Notes under the pieces: generated by a model | Database searches by the model: none | Told to the model about the DNA's origin: nothing | What the model saw: the letters and a program-made list of their open reading frames with translations, nothing else | Source of the DNA: Methanomicrobiales archaeon HGW-Methanomicrobiales-2 | Lineage (GTDB): Archaea > Halobacteriota > Methanomicrobia > Methanomicrobiales > Methanoculleaceae | Length of the DNA stretch: 64,000 nucleotides | Assembly: GCA_002839645.1 (NCBI GenBank) | Contig: PGYL01000005.1 | Coordinates: 1-64,000 of the forward strand | Direction of reading: 5' to 3' | Part shown: positions 27,983-35,892 of the stretch, in pieces | Layout of the letters: every line of letters begins with the position of its first letter | How positions within the stretch are numbered: position 1 is the first letter of the stretch | Made by a program: the position numbers and the translations under genes

Positions 27983-29419
27983 GTGACTACCCTTACCGAA
28001 AACCAGCGAGTGGCCATCATCATGGTCCTCCTCGCGGTATCCATCTTCCTGACCTACTACTTCCACGCCATCCTGATGCTTGGGACCGTCTTCTCGCACT
28101 TCTTCTACGTCCCGATCATCCTGACCGCGCTCTGGTGGGAGAAGCGGAGCGTCCTGGTCGCCATCTTCCTCGGCGGGCTCGTCGTCGTCAGCAGCCTCCT
28201 GTACAGGCCGGAGATCCTGACGCTGAACGATTACGGGCGCGCCCTGATGTTCGTCGTCATCGCCTTCGTTGTCGCCTCCCTCTCCGAGCAACTCAAAGGA
28301 CGGGAGCAGGAGGTGAAGAAACAGAGGGATCTCGCGCAGCGCTACCTCGACGTGGCGGGCGTCCTCTTCGTTGTCATCAACGCCGACCATACCATCCGGC
28401 TCATCAACCGCCACGGCTGCGAGTTGCTCGGCTACCGGGAGGAGGAACTTGTCGGGAAGGACTGGTTTACAACGGTCATCCCCAAAGCATCCAGAGAGGC
28501 GCGGCGGCAGATCTTCGACGCCGCGATCGCGAGCGGCAGCGCCTTCCACGGCCGACGGGAGAACCCGGTCGTCACACGGAACGGGGACGAACTGATCCTC
28601 GCGTGGCAGGATACGATCCTTACCGGCGATGACGGTCGCCCGGTCGGACTGGTCGGTTCGGGTTCGGATATCACCGACCGGATACGGGCGGAGGAAGCGC
28701 TGCGGGCGGCCCACAACGAGGCAAACCTCTACCTCGACATCATGGCGCACGATATCAACAACGCCAACGCCGTCGCTCTCGGCTATGCCGACCTGCTGGT
28801 CGAGGCGCTGGAGGGGAAGGAGAGGGAGATGATCCGGAAACTCAGGAGCGGTGTCGGCCGGAGCATCGAGATCATCCAGAACGTCTCGACGATCCGGCGG
28901 CTGCATTCCTCTGAGACGGCGACAAGACCTATCGACCTCGACGCCGTCATCAGGGCCGAGCTCGCCCACTACCCCGATGCCGGGATCGTCTACGAGGGAA
29001 AATCGGTCCGCGTCAGGGCCGACGACCTCCTCCCGGAGGTCTTCACGAACCTCATCGGCAACAGCATCAAGTTCGGGGACCCCGAGGTCGGGGTCAGGGT
29101 CCGTGTCGAGGAGGGGGACGGGACGGTCGAGGTCTCGGTCGAGGATACCGGGCCGGGGGTGCCCGATGCGGTCAAACCCACCCTCTTCACCCGCTTCGTG
29201 CGGGGGACGACCGCCCGGAGCGGGAAAGGGCTCGGCCTCTACATCACGAGGATGCTCATCACGCGCTACGGCGGGAGCATCAGGGTCGAGGACCGGGTGC
29301 CGGGGCATCCCGAATGCGGCGCGGTGTTCCGGTTCACCCTCCTCCGGTCCGACCTGCCGCGGGAGCCGCCGGTATCTCCTGCACCAACGACCGGCAGGGT
29401 GATCAGCGCCAGACCCTGA
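27983..29419 (+). CDS. Membrane-anchored PAS sensor histidine kinase (478 aa)
   Basis: N-terminal TM helices; PAS VLFVVINADHTIRLINRHGCELLGYREEEL; H-box YLDIMAHDINNANAVALGY; VEDTGPGVPD; GLGLYITRMLITRYGG; GTG start. Confidence 0.92.
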   Translation: MTTLTENQRVAIIMVLLAVSIFLTYYFHAILMLGTVFSHFFYVPIILTALWWEKRSVLVAIFLGGLVVVSSLLYRPEILTLNDYGRALMFVVIAFVVASLSEQLKGREQEVKKQRDLAQRYLDVAGVLFVVINADHTIRLINRHGCELLGYREEELVGKDWFTTVIPKASREARRQIFDAAIASGSAFHGRRENPVVTRNGDELILAWQDTILTGDDGRPVGLVGSGSDITDRIRAEEALRAAHNEANLYLDIMAHDINNANAVALGYADLLVEALEGKEREMIRKLRSGVGRSIEIIQNVSTIRRLHSSETATRPIDLDAVIRAELAHYPDAGIVYEGKSVRVRADDLLPEVFTNLIGNSIKFGDPEVGVRVRVEEGDGTVEVSVEDTGPGVPDAVKPTLFTRFVRGTTARSGKGLGLYITRMLITRYGGSIRVEDRVPGHPECGAVFRFTLLRSDLPREPPVSPAPTTGRVISARP

Positions 29420-29885
29420 CCGGGTCGATGGAGGCGTCGATGATCAGGTCGAAGTCAAAGGCCTCGAGCCAGCCTGCCTTCTGAAACATCTGCATGAAGC
29501 AGATACCGACGACCTTCGCCCCGGCGTGGGCGCCGACGACCGCCTGCATCGTCTCTTTCGTGACCGGGACGCCCGACATCGCAAGCCCGCCCATCAGGAC
29601 GATCACCTTCGGGTCGACGCGGACCGCGTCACCGGAGACCTGCATGCCGACACCCCCGACCGGGCGGATCGCCTTTGCTGCCGCCTCGTCCGCGTAGGGC
29701 ACATAGACCTGCTCGACGGGGAGGTCACGGACGGCGAACCCCAGGAGTTCGATGAAGGGGGTGCAGGTGCCGGGGCAGCCGTAGTAGACGATCTGGTCGC
29801 CCGCACCGAGCCCGGTCTCCTTGAGGTATGCCTTGAACGGCCGGAGGATGCCGGGGACGCCGGAGAGTTGCTCTTTTAGTTCCAT
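29403..29885 (-). CDS. DUF2124-like archaeal protein
   Basis: QIVYYGCPGTCTPFIELLGFAVRD; VIVLMGGLAMSGVPVTKE; GICFMQMFQKAGWLEAFDFDLIIDASIDPV. Confidence 0.72.
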   Translation of the reverse strand: MELKEQLSGVPGILRPFKAYLKETGLGAGDQIVYYGCPGTCTPFIELLGFAVRDLPVEQVYVPYADEAAAKAIRPVGGVGMQVSGDAVRVDPKVIVLMGGLAMSGVPVTKETMQAVVGAHAGAKVVGICFMQMFQKAGWLEAFDFDLIIDASIDPVRVWR

Positions 29886-30032
29886 AAAGGTCTGGTCGTC
29901 GCCGGGGCATATACCGGTTCTGGATGGGGCAGGACGGGCACAGCCCCTATCGGTTATGCCCGGGCGGGAAGGAATGCGGTTCGCCCGGTACGCAGAGACG
30001 GCCGCCGGCCGGACCCTGCCGATACGCCCGGA

Positions 30033-30380
30033 TCAGAGCACCCCGCACCCGGAGAGGTGGTAGAGCCTGCGGACCTGTTCGGCGGCCTCCACCGATACCG
30101 CACCCTGGATGCGGACGAGGATGGTCTCGATATCCTCTTCGGGCATGCACCTGAGGTCCTCCCGGCCGGAGACGATCTGATCGGTCAGGTAACCCCAGTC
30201 CTCGTCCGAGAGGCGGCCGACCCGCTCCGCAAAATCCTCCTCGTCCGCGGCAATGTGGTTTGAGACCGGCGGCAGGATCGAGTGGAACTCGTGCCCCGAC
30301 TCGGGGCAGAGGATACCGCTGTACTCGGGGGCCAGTTTCCGCAGGATAGCAAAGTCTTTCTCGTCAAGTTCGCGTGCCAT
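30033..30380 (-). CDS. Conserved hypothetical protein
   Basis: Coherent ORF MARELDEKDFAILRKLAPEYSGILCPESGHEFHSILPPVSNHIA... Confidence 0.7.
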   Translation of the reverse strand: MARELDEKDFAILRKLAPEYSGILCPESGHEFHSILPPVSNHIAADEEDFAERVGRLSDEDWGYLTDQIVSGREDLRCMPEEDIETILVRIQGAVSVEAAEQVRRLYHLSGCGVL

Positions 30381-30445
30381 GATTCCTTTCACTCCCGGGG
30401 GTATGAGGCTTTGTCGGGCTAAAAAAATGTTCGCCCGGTGCGGGA

Positions 30446-30631
30446 CTACGACTCCGAGAGGAGTTTTCCCGCCCGTGCAATGTTCTCGGTCTTGAGTTCC
30501 TCGAAGAAGAGGGTAACCACTGCCGGATCGACGCCGAACGTCCTTGTGATCGCGGCGGTGATCTCATCGGCGAGCATCCGTTTCTGCTCAAGTGTCCGTC
30601 CCTCTGCCATACGAATGGTTACTACCGGCAT
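30446..30631 (-). CDS. 4-oxalocrotonate tautomerase family protein
   Basis: MPVVTIRMAEGRTLEQKRMLADEITAAITRTFGVDPAVVTLFFEEL, Pro-2. Confidence 0.9.
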   Translation of the reverse strand: MPVVTIRMAEGRTLEQKRMLADEITAAITRTFGVDPAVVTLFFEELKTENIARAGKLLSES

Positions 30632-30664
30632 GATTCCTCAGAAGAGTGTGGGACGGGGCGGTAT

Positions 30665-31594
30665 TTATCGTTGCGGGGGCCCGTTGGGGCAGGCGGTCAG
30701 GAGCCCTGTTCCGTCACCCGGCATACCCCCCGCGATCGTGAGGTCCACGATATCCCGGACCACCTGCCTGAAGGACTCCCGCATCTCCGGCGGCACCCGC
30801 TGCCGGCCCCCGTCCGTGATCCGGACGGCCGCGCCATCGATCTCCCGCTCAAGTATGGATACCGGTGTCTGCCGGGTGCCGTTGTCTCCGGAGACGCACC
30901 GGAGGAGAAGCGCCTCGGATCCGGGCCGGGATTGGGCCCCCGCCACGTGCGCGTGCAGGTCCGCGATGTCGTCGGCTATCTGCATCGCCTTCCCGGCCGA
31001 GAGACCGTAGTTCGCGAACGCGGCGACGACCGTTTCCTCCTCTCCCGCCGCCATGGCACCCCAGGCGGCCGCAAGCGAGAAGAGACGCCCGGTCTTTCGT
31101 CCGACGATCGCATCGTAGAGCTCGGCCGCCGGGAGCTCCGGCCCCCCGAGCATCTCCCAGGCCACGCCCCGGGCCATGCTCTGCTGGGCCGACGCGAGCA
31201 TCGTCACGTATCCGGCGCCGTAGGGGGCGGCGAGCGCGTAGGGGAGGGCGAGGATGCCGACGGCGTCCAGGATCGCCCGTCCATCTCCCCGGGTGAGGTG
31301 GAGGGAAGGAGCTCCTCGCCGGACAGTATCCCCGTCCAGCATGTCGTCGAGGATGAGGCTTGCGGCGTGGGCGAGTTCGACGGCACAGGCGAGGTCGAGC
31401 GCCTGGCTGGTAAGCGCCGTCGTCCGGGCGAGGCAGGTATGAACGCGGAGAAGAAGTCCGGCCCGCATCCGCTTTCCCCTGACGAGAAGCGGGAGAACAC
31501 CGGGGTCGATTGCATCCTCACCGCCTGTCACCTCCTCGATCCGCCGGTTGACGGCAGGCCTGATTCTCTCCAGGAAATCGCAGAACGGTATCAT
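30665..31594 (-). CDS. Polyprenyl synthetase family protein
   Basis: LVRGKRMRAGLLL; AASLILDDMLDGDTVRRGAPSLH (first Asp-rich motif); GKAMQIADDIADL (second). Confidence 0.85.
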   Translation of the reverse strand: MIPFCDFLERIRPAVNRRIEEVTGGEDAIDPGVLPLLVRGKRMRAGLLLRVHTCLARTTALTSQALDLACAVELAHAASLILDDMLDGDTVRRGAPSLHLTRGDGRAILDAVGILALPYALAAPYGAGYVTMLASAQQSMARGVAWEMLGGPELPAAELYDAIVGRKTGRLFSLAAAWGAMAAGEEETVVAAFANYGLSAGKAMQIADDIADLHAHVAGAQSRPGSEALLLRCVSGDNGTRQTPVSILEREIDGAAVRITDGGRQRVPPEMRESFRQVVRDIVDLTIAGGMPGDGTGLLTACPNGPPQR

Positions 31595-31655
31595 GGCTCA
31601 TCACCCACGGGATCGCCGGTGCATCCCGTTAAGACGCCCGGGCGGTAAAAAAGGT

Positions 31656-32657
31656 GTGGGTCTGGTGCCATGGGTATCTTCATTGCCCTGCGGGGCTCTG
31701 GGGTCTCCCGGGGGGTTAGAGCAGTTGGCCGAGAGAGAGGCAGGATGCCTGGAGGCCGGCGATGCGTTCAGGGACTGGCTCGTGGGCGTCCTTGCCGATC
31801 GGCTGCCGGCGATGGACGGCGAGGTCCGGGTTTACCGGCTGGAGCCTGCATCGCACGTCGTCTGCCGGTACGAGTTTGCCGGCACCGCAATCAGCGTCGT
31901 CGGGAAGTTCTTCGGTGCGCCGACAGGTGCGAAGACCCGCTACAACGCGGATGCGGCGATGGAGAACGAGTTCCGCCGGCTCCGCCGCGTATCAGGCTGG
32001 ATCCGGGTCCCCCACGCGCTTGCGGCGAACAGCCGGTTTCATTCGGTCCTCGTGACCGAGTACGTCCCCGGCCCAACCATACGGGAACTTCTCGCGGCAG
32101 GGGCGCCCCTCTACGAACCCCTGACCGGGGTCGCTCACCTGCTCCGGCGGCTCCACGACGGCACGCGGACCTCCTGCGACCGGGAGCGCGACTTCGCCTA
32201 CTTCCACGCGGTGCTCGACCAGAACGGCCTTCCAGCCCCACAGAGGGAGCGGTTCAACCGTCTGCTCGGGGCATGGTGGCACAGCCCGCGAATTGGCCCC
32301 GACGTCGGGTGCATGGTGCACGGCGACGCCACGCCCGGCAACTACCTCTTCGACGGCAGCACCTGTGCGATCGACTTCGAGGGGGCCCGGGACCATGCTC
32401 ACCCGGTCCGCGACCCCGGCATCCTTGCGGCGGAGATCAAGGCATCGGGCGGGAGCAGCGCGAGGGCCGAAGACTGCATCGGTCACCTGCTCTGGCACTA
32501 CAGCCGGAGCGAAGAAGAGTTCCGGCGTCATACCGCCGTCCTCCCTTTCTTCATGGCGCTTGGATACCTCAGGATTGCCCGGCTGCCCTGGCGGGCGGCG
32601 GAACGCGACTGGCTGCTATCGGAGGCGGAGGCGTGTCTTGCCGCGATCCACCGGTAG
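31656..32657 (+). CDS. Aminoglycoside phosphotransferase-like kinase (start uncertain)
   Basis: GCMVHGDATPGNYLFDGSTCAIDFEGARDHAHPVRD: HGDxxxxN and IDFE motifs. Confidence 0.78.
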   Translation: MGLVPWVSSLPCGALGSPGGLEQLAEREAGCLEAGDAFRDWLVGVLADRLPAMDGEVRVYRLEPASHVVCRYEFAGTAISVVGKFFGAPTGAKTRYNADAAMENEFRRLRRVSGWIRVPHALAANSRFHSVLVTEYVPGPTIRELLAAGAPLYEPLTGVAHLLRRLHDGTRTSCDRERDFAYFHAVLDQNGLPAPQRERFNRLLGAWWHSPRIGPDVGCMVHGDATPGNYLFDGSTCAIDFEGARDHAHPVRDPGILAAEIKASGGSSARAEDCIGHLLWHYSRSEEEFRRHTAVLPFFMALGYLRIARLPWRAAERDWLLSEAEACLAAIHR

Positions 32658-33292
32658 GGGTTCTCTTCGACTGCTACGGGATGCTCATCGATGTCCTGAC
32701 CGACGAGCACGATATCGAGACCTACCGGTGCCTCTCGCGGTGGCTCCTCTACCAGGGGGTCATGATCGCGCCCGAACGCCTGCGGGCGTGCTACGTGAGC
32801 CGGGTACGGGAAGCGGCCCACCGGACCGGAGAGCGCTATCCGGAGGTCCGGGTCGAGGAGGTCTTTGCCGGCATCTGTGCCGAACATCGTGTATGGGAGA
32901 TCGATACGGAGCGGCTCGGCGTAGAGACCGCCCGGGCATTCCGGGCCGCGTCGCTCCGGCGTCTCGGCGTCATCGAGAAGAGCCAAAGACTGCTCGACCT
33001 CTTTTCCACAGAGAAGACCGGGGTCGTCTCGAACGGGCAGCGGGTCTTCTCGGAGCGGGAGATGCAGGCGCTCGGACTCTACGATCGTTTTGACTTCGTC
33101 ATCTTCTCCTCAGACCCTGGCTACCAGAAGCCGGACCCGCGGATCTATGCAGCGGCTCTCGAGAGGATGGGCCTTTCGGCCCCCGACGTCCTCTTTATCG
33201 GGGACAATTTCGAGAACGACGTCGCCGCCCCCCGGGGGCTCGGGATGCGGGCGCTGCACGTAGAGGAGGCGTGGAGGCGCTATGGGGTCTGA
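32633..33292 (+). CDS. HAD-superfamily hydrolase
   Basis: VGVLFDCYGMLIDVLTD; TGVVSNGQRVFSEREM; GYQKPDPRIYAAALERMG; VLFIGDNFENDVAAPRGLGMRALHV; GTG start inside the kinase 3' end. Upstream part of the 540-aa ORF is out-of-frame shadow. Confidence 0.85.
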   Translation: MSCRDPPVGVLFDCYGMLIDVLTDEHDIETYRCLSRWLLYQGVMIAPERLRACYVSRVREAAHRTGERYPEVRVEEVFAGICAEHRVWEIDTERLGVETARAFRAASLRRLGVIEKSQRLLDLFSTEKTGVVSNGQRVFSEREMQALGLYDRFDFVIFSSDPGYQKPDPRIYAAALERMGLSAPDVLFIGDNFENDVAAPRGLGMRALHVEEAWRRYGV

Positions 33293-33306
33293 GGACAGCA
33301 TATCCT

Positions 33307-34131
33307 CTAGGACAACTGTGCCTGGATATGCTGCACCGTCTCGGGGTACTGCCCCCCAAGTCGGCTTTTTTCGAGGTTCTCTCTCACGATCCACCGGATA
33401 TCCGGATCGTCGAGGGTTGCGAGCTGCCGCAGGTACTCAAAACCGATCCCGGGGAGAACGGCGATGACCAGGCTGAGCGTGTAGCCGAGCGCCTCCCGAA
33501 GCGCGAGGAAAGCCTCGGACTTCCTCTCATCTGCGGTATAGACACGGATCAGGGTCTTTCGGTGGAGCCTGAGCGCGGTCTCTGCAATCTCCGGCTCTGT
33601 CAGCAGGTCCGGTTCGGCAATCCCCGCAACCGCGGCCCGCATGGTGAGCCAGGACCCTCCCTGCACCCATTCTTCCAGCTCCGGAACCGCCAGATCCCCC
33701 TGCCGGGAGAGGAGGTCCCGCACCGCCATCGCCACCGCCTCCCGGGTCCGTCGCCGCGGGTCGACCGACGCCTCCGCAAGGTGCGTGAGCGCCTCCTCAA
33801 CGCATTCGGGGAACACGGACCCGATCGCCCCGATGCCCCGAACACCGCAGAACGGGAGGAACTCATGTGGATCGTCCGTCGGTGCATCCTCCGGGGAGGT
33901 ATGGGCGAGCTCGACGCAGAGGTTCCACAGGGCCCGGTGATCGTCGGTATCGGCAACCGCGAACGCCCGCACGGTCCCGGCAAACGCTCCCGCGAGTTCC
34001 AGGTTTTCCCGGGGTCCCGGCAGGCTGCTTCCTGCGACCAGGTAGGCGAGAAGATCTCCAGCGCTCCCGCTCGCGAGGAAACTCGTGAGCAGCCGGGCAA
34101 TCTCCTTGATATAGGTCTCTTTGCGGGTCAT
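33307..34131 (-). CDS. HEAT-like repeat protein
   Basis: Repeated alpha-helical pattern: VEEALTHLAEASVDPRRRTREAVAMAVRDLLSR, VPELEEWVQGGSWLTMRAAVAGIAEPDLL, FEYLRQLATLDDPDIRWIVRENLEKSRL. Confidence 0.65.
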   Translation of the reverse strand: MTRKETYIKEIARLLTSFLASGSAGDLLAYLVAGSSLPGPRENLELAGAFAGTVRAFAVADTDDHRALWNLCVELAHTSPEDAPTDDPHEFLPFCGVRGIGAIGSVFPECVEEALTHLAEASVDPRRRTREAVAMAVRDLLSRQGDLAVPELEEWVQGGSWLTMRAAVAGIAEPDLLTEPEIAETALRLHRKTLIRVYTADERKSEAFLALREALGYTLSLVIAVLPGIGFEYLRQLATLDDPDIRWIVRENLEKSRLGGQYPETVQHIQAQLS

Positions 34132-34173
34132 TGTCTGCAGAAAAGAACGACTTGCAGGCAGTAAAAAGGATCG

Positions 34174-34659
34174 TTACCGGGCGGGCAGGGTTGCCACAAA
34201 GGCGTCAAGCGCCGCATGGACGTTCTCGCCGTTCCGCGCGGAGATAGAGTGCACCATCTCCCCCGGAAGGTCCCGGCGGATAGCCTCGGGGACCGCACCC
34301 GGACTGTCGCACTTGTTCGCCATGAACGCGAGCGGCACCTCAAGGGCCTTCAACTGCCCGTAAAGGTGCCGCGTCATCGCGTCCACCCCCGTGGTAGCGT
34401 CCACGACGATGATCGCGCCGTCCATCCCCCGCGAGAGGATCTGCCGGACAAACTCAAACCGCTCCTGCCCGGGAGTGCCGAAGAGGAAGACCGCCTGGTC
34501 CCCCACCTGCAGTCTGCCGAAATCAAATGCAACGGTTGTAGGCCCCTCCTTTGAGGATGCTTCGATGTGACGGCTGCGGGGGTCGAGTGCCTGGATGAAG
34601 CTGGACTTGCCCGCATTAAAAGAACCGAACACGACAATCTTGAGCCTTCCTTCTGCCAT
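34174..34659 (-). CDS. Small Ras/Arf-like GTP-binding protein
   Basis: VVFGSFNAGKSSFIQAL (G1), FLFGTPGQERFEF (G3), FMANKCDS (G4), ISARNGEN (G5). Confidence 0.88.
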   Translation of the reverse strand: MAEGRLKIVVFGSFNAGKSSFIQALDPRSRHIEASSKEGPTTVAFDFGRLQVGDQAVFLFGTPGQERFEFVRQILSRGMDGAIIVVDATTGVDAMTRHLYGQLKALEVPLAFMANKCDSPGAVPEAIRRDLPGEMVHSISARNGENVHAALDAFVATLPAR

Positions 34660-34898
34660 TAGCCTTGTATTGACACCAGGATGTTTTAGGGTTTCGTTAT
34701 AGTGATGCCGTGAAGTGGATCGATGCGTATTTTGGGTCTCCGGGAAGGATTCTTTCCCGGATCGGTGATCCCATAAACTCCGGATACCTGTCCATCGTTG
34801 CTGCACCTGATGGTGCTCGAACCCCGGCCGCTCGCATCTCCGGCGCGAGCGGTCGTCGTTGCTTAACAGTCATATACCGGGAGGCCCAAGGTACGCGT

Positions 34899-35252
34899 AT
34901 GGAGTCGGAAGAGGCGGATCTTGTCGCGCAGGAGATCATGGTCACCCTGGATAATCTCTTCCTCGCGGAGAAACGTGCAAGGCTCCAGGTGTCTGCTCTT
35001 GAGCAGCGGCAGTATCCCCTGGCCGCAACGTTTGAGATGGTCCGGGATATGGAGGCCGACAGCGCCATCGAGGAGGCCCTTGCCAGGTTTGGCTTCGAGT
35101 TCCATACCATCGACGACGATGCCGAACTCTGGATCTCAGATGAGCACGGGCTGATGGTCTTCCTCTCCTTCACCGCCCCGGATGGACGGTACTACAACTA
35201 CAGGATCGTGGCGTTCGATGTCGTCGCCGAAGAAGAGGAGGAGAACACGTGA
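34899..35252 (+). CDS. Conserved hypothetical protein
   Basis: MESEEADLVAQEIMVTLDNLFLAEKRARLQVSALEQRQYP...FEFHTIDDDAELWISDEHGLMVFLSFTAPDGRYYNYRIVAFDV. Confidence 0.7.
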   Translation: MESEEADLVAQEIMVTLDNLFLAEKRARLQVSALEQRQYPLAATFEMVRDMEADSAIEEALARFGFEFHTIDDDAELWISDEHGLMVFLSFTAPDGRYYNYRIVAFDVVAEEEEENT

Positions 35253-35355
35253 ACCCGACACGCGACGGCGCACCCAACTCCTGTAACGTAGTGAGACGTC
35301 GTACCAGGTGCTATATACCGTAAACAACATCTGATCTGCAGCAGAACCTGGAGGG

Positions 35356-35892
35356 ATGGAGATGGAACGTTCGGTGAAACGCCTGATGGAAGACAGGGAG
35401 AAACGGCGTGAGGAGAATCTCGGAAAATACATCGAGCAGCTCTCGGACGAGAACATCTCCTACCGGTTAAGGGCGGCCGAGGCGCTGGGGGCATGCGCCG
35501 ATATGCGGGCGGTCGAGCCCCTGATCGCCGCTCTCCACGACCGGGAGAACGAGGTCCGCTGGGTTGCGACGCAGGCGCTCGGAAAACTCCGCGATGCACG
35601 GGCCGTCGAGTCACTGCTGCCCCTCCTCACCGACTCCGACCGGTGGGCGCGGCGCGGTGCCGCCTGGTCGCTCGGCGAGATAGGCGACCCGCGCGCGGTC
35701 GACCCGCTCCTCCCCCTTCTTGCAGACAAAAAGATGGATGTCAGGATCGCCGCCGCCGATGCGCTCGGCAAACTGCACGACCCACAGGTGGCCGGCGCCC
35801 TCTCCGCCGCGCTCGAGGGCGAGGAGGAACCGGAGGTCAGGACGGCGATCCGCCGTGCCCTCCGCGAGATCACCGGCGAGGCGGAACTTTGA
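35356..35892 (+). CDS. PBS-lyase-type HEAT-repeat protein
   Basis: YRLRAAEALGACADMRAVEPLIAALHDRENEVRWVATQALGKLRDARAVESLLPLL repeats. Confidence 0.92.
   Translation: MEMERSVKRLMEDREKRREENLGKYIEQLSDENISYRLRAAEALGACADMRAVEPLIAALHDRENEVRWVATQALGKLRDARAVESLLPLLTDSDRWARRGAAWSLGEIGDPRAVDPLLPLLADKKMDVRIAAADALGKLHDPQVAGALSAALEGEEEPEVRTAIRRALREITGEAEL

Noticed and set aside
31670-32632. N-terminal 321 codons of the 540-aa ORF as a kinase-HAD fusion
   Set aside because: The kinase motifs are in a different frame (31548..32657); only codons from about GTG 32633 encode the HAD protein, so no fusion.
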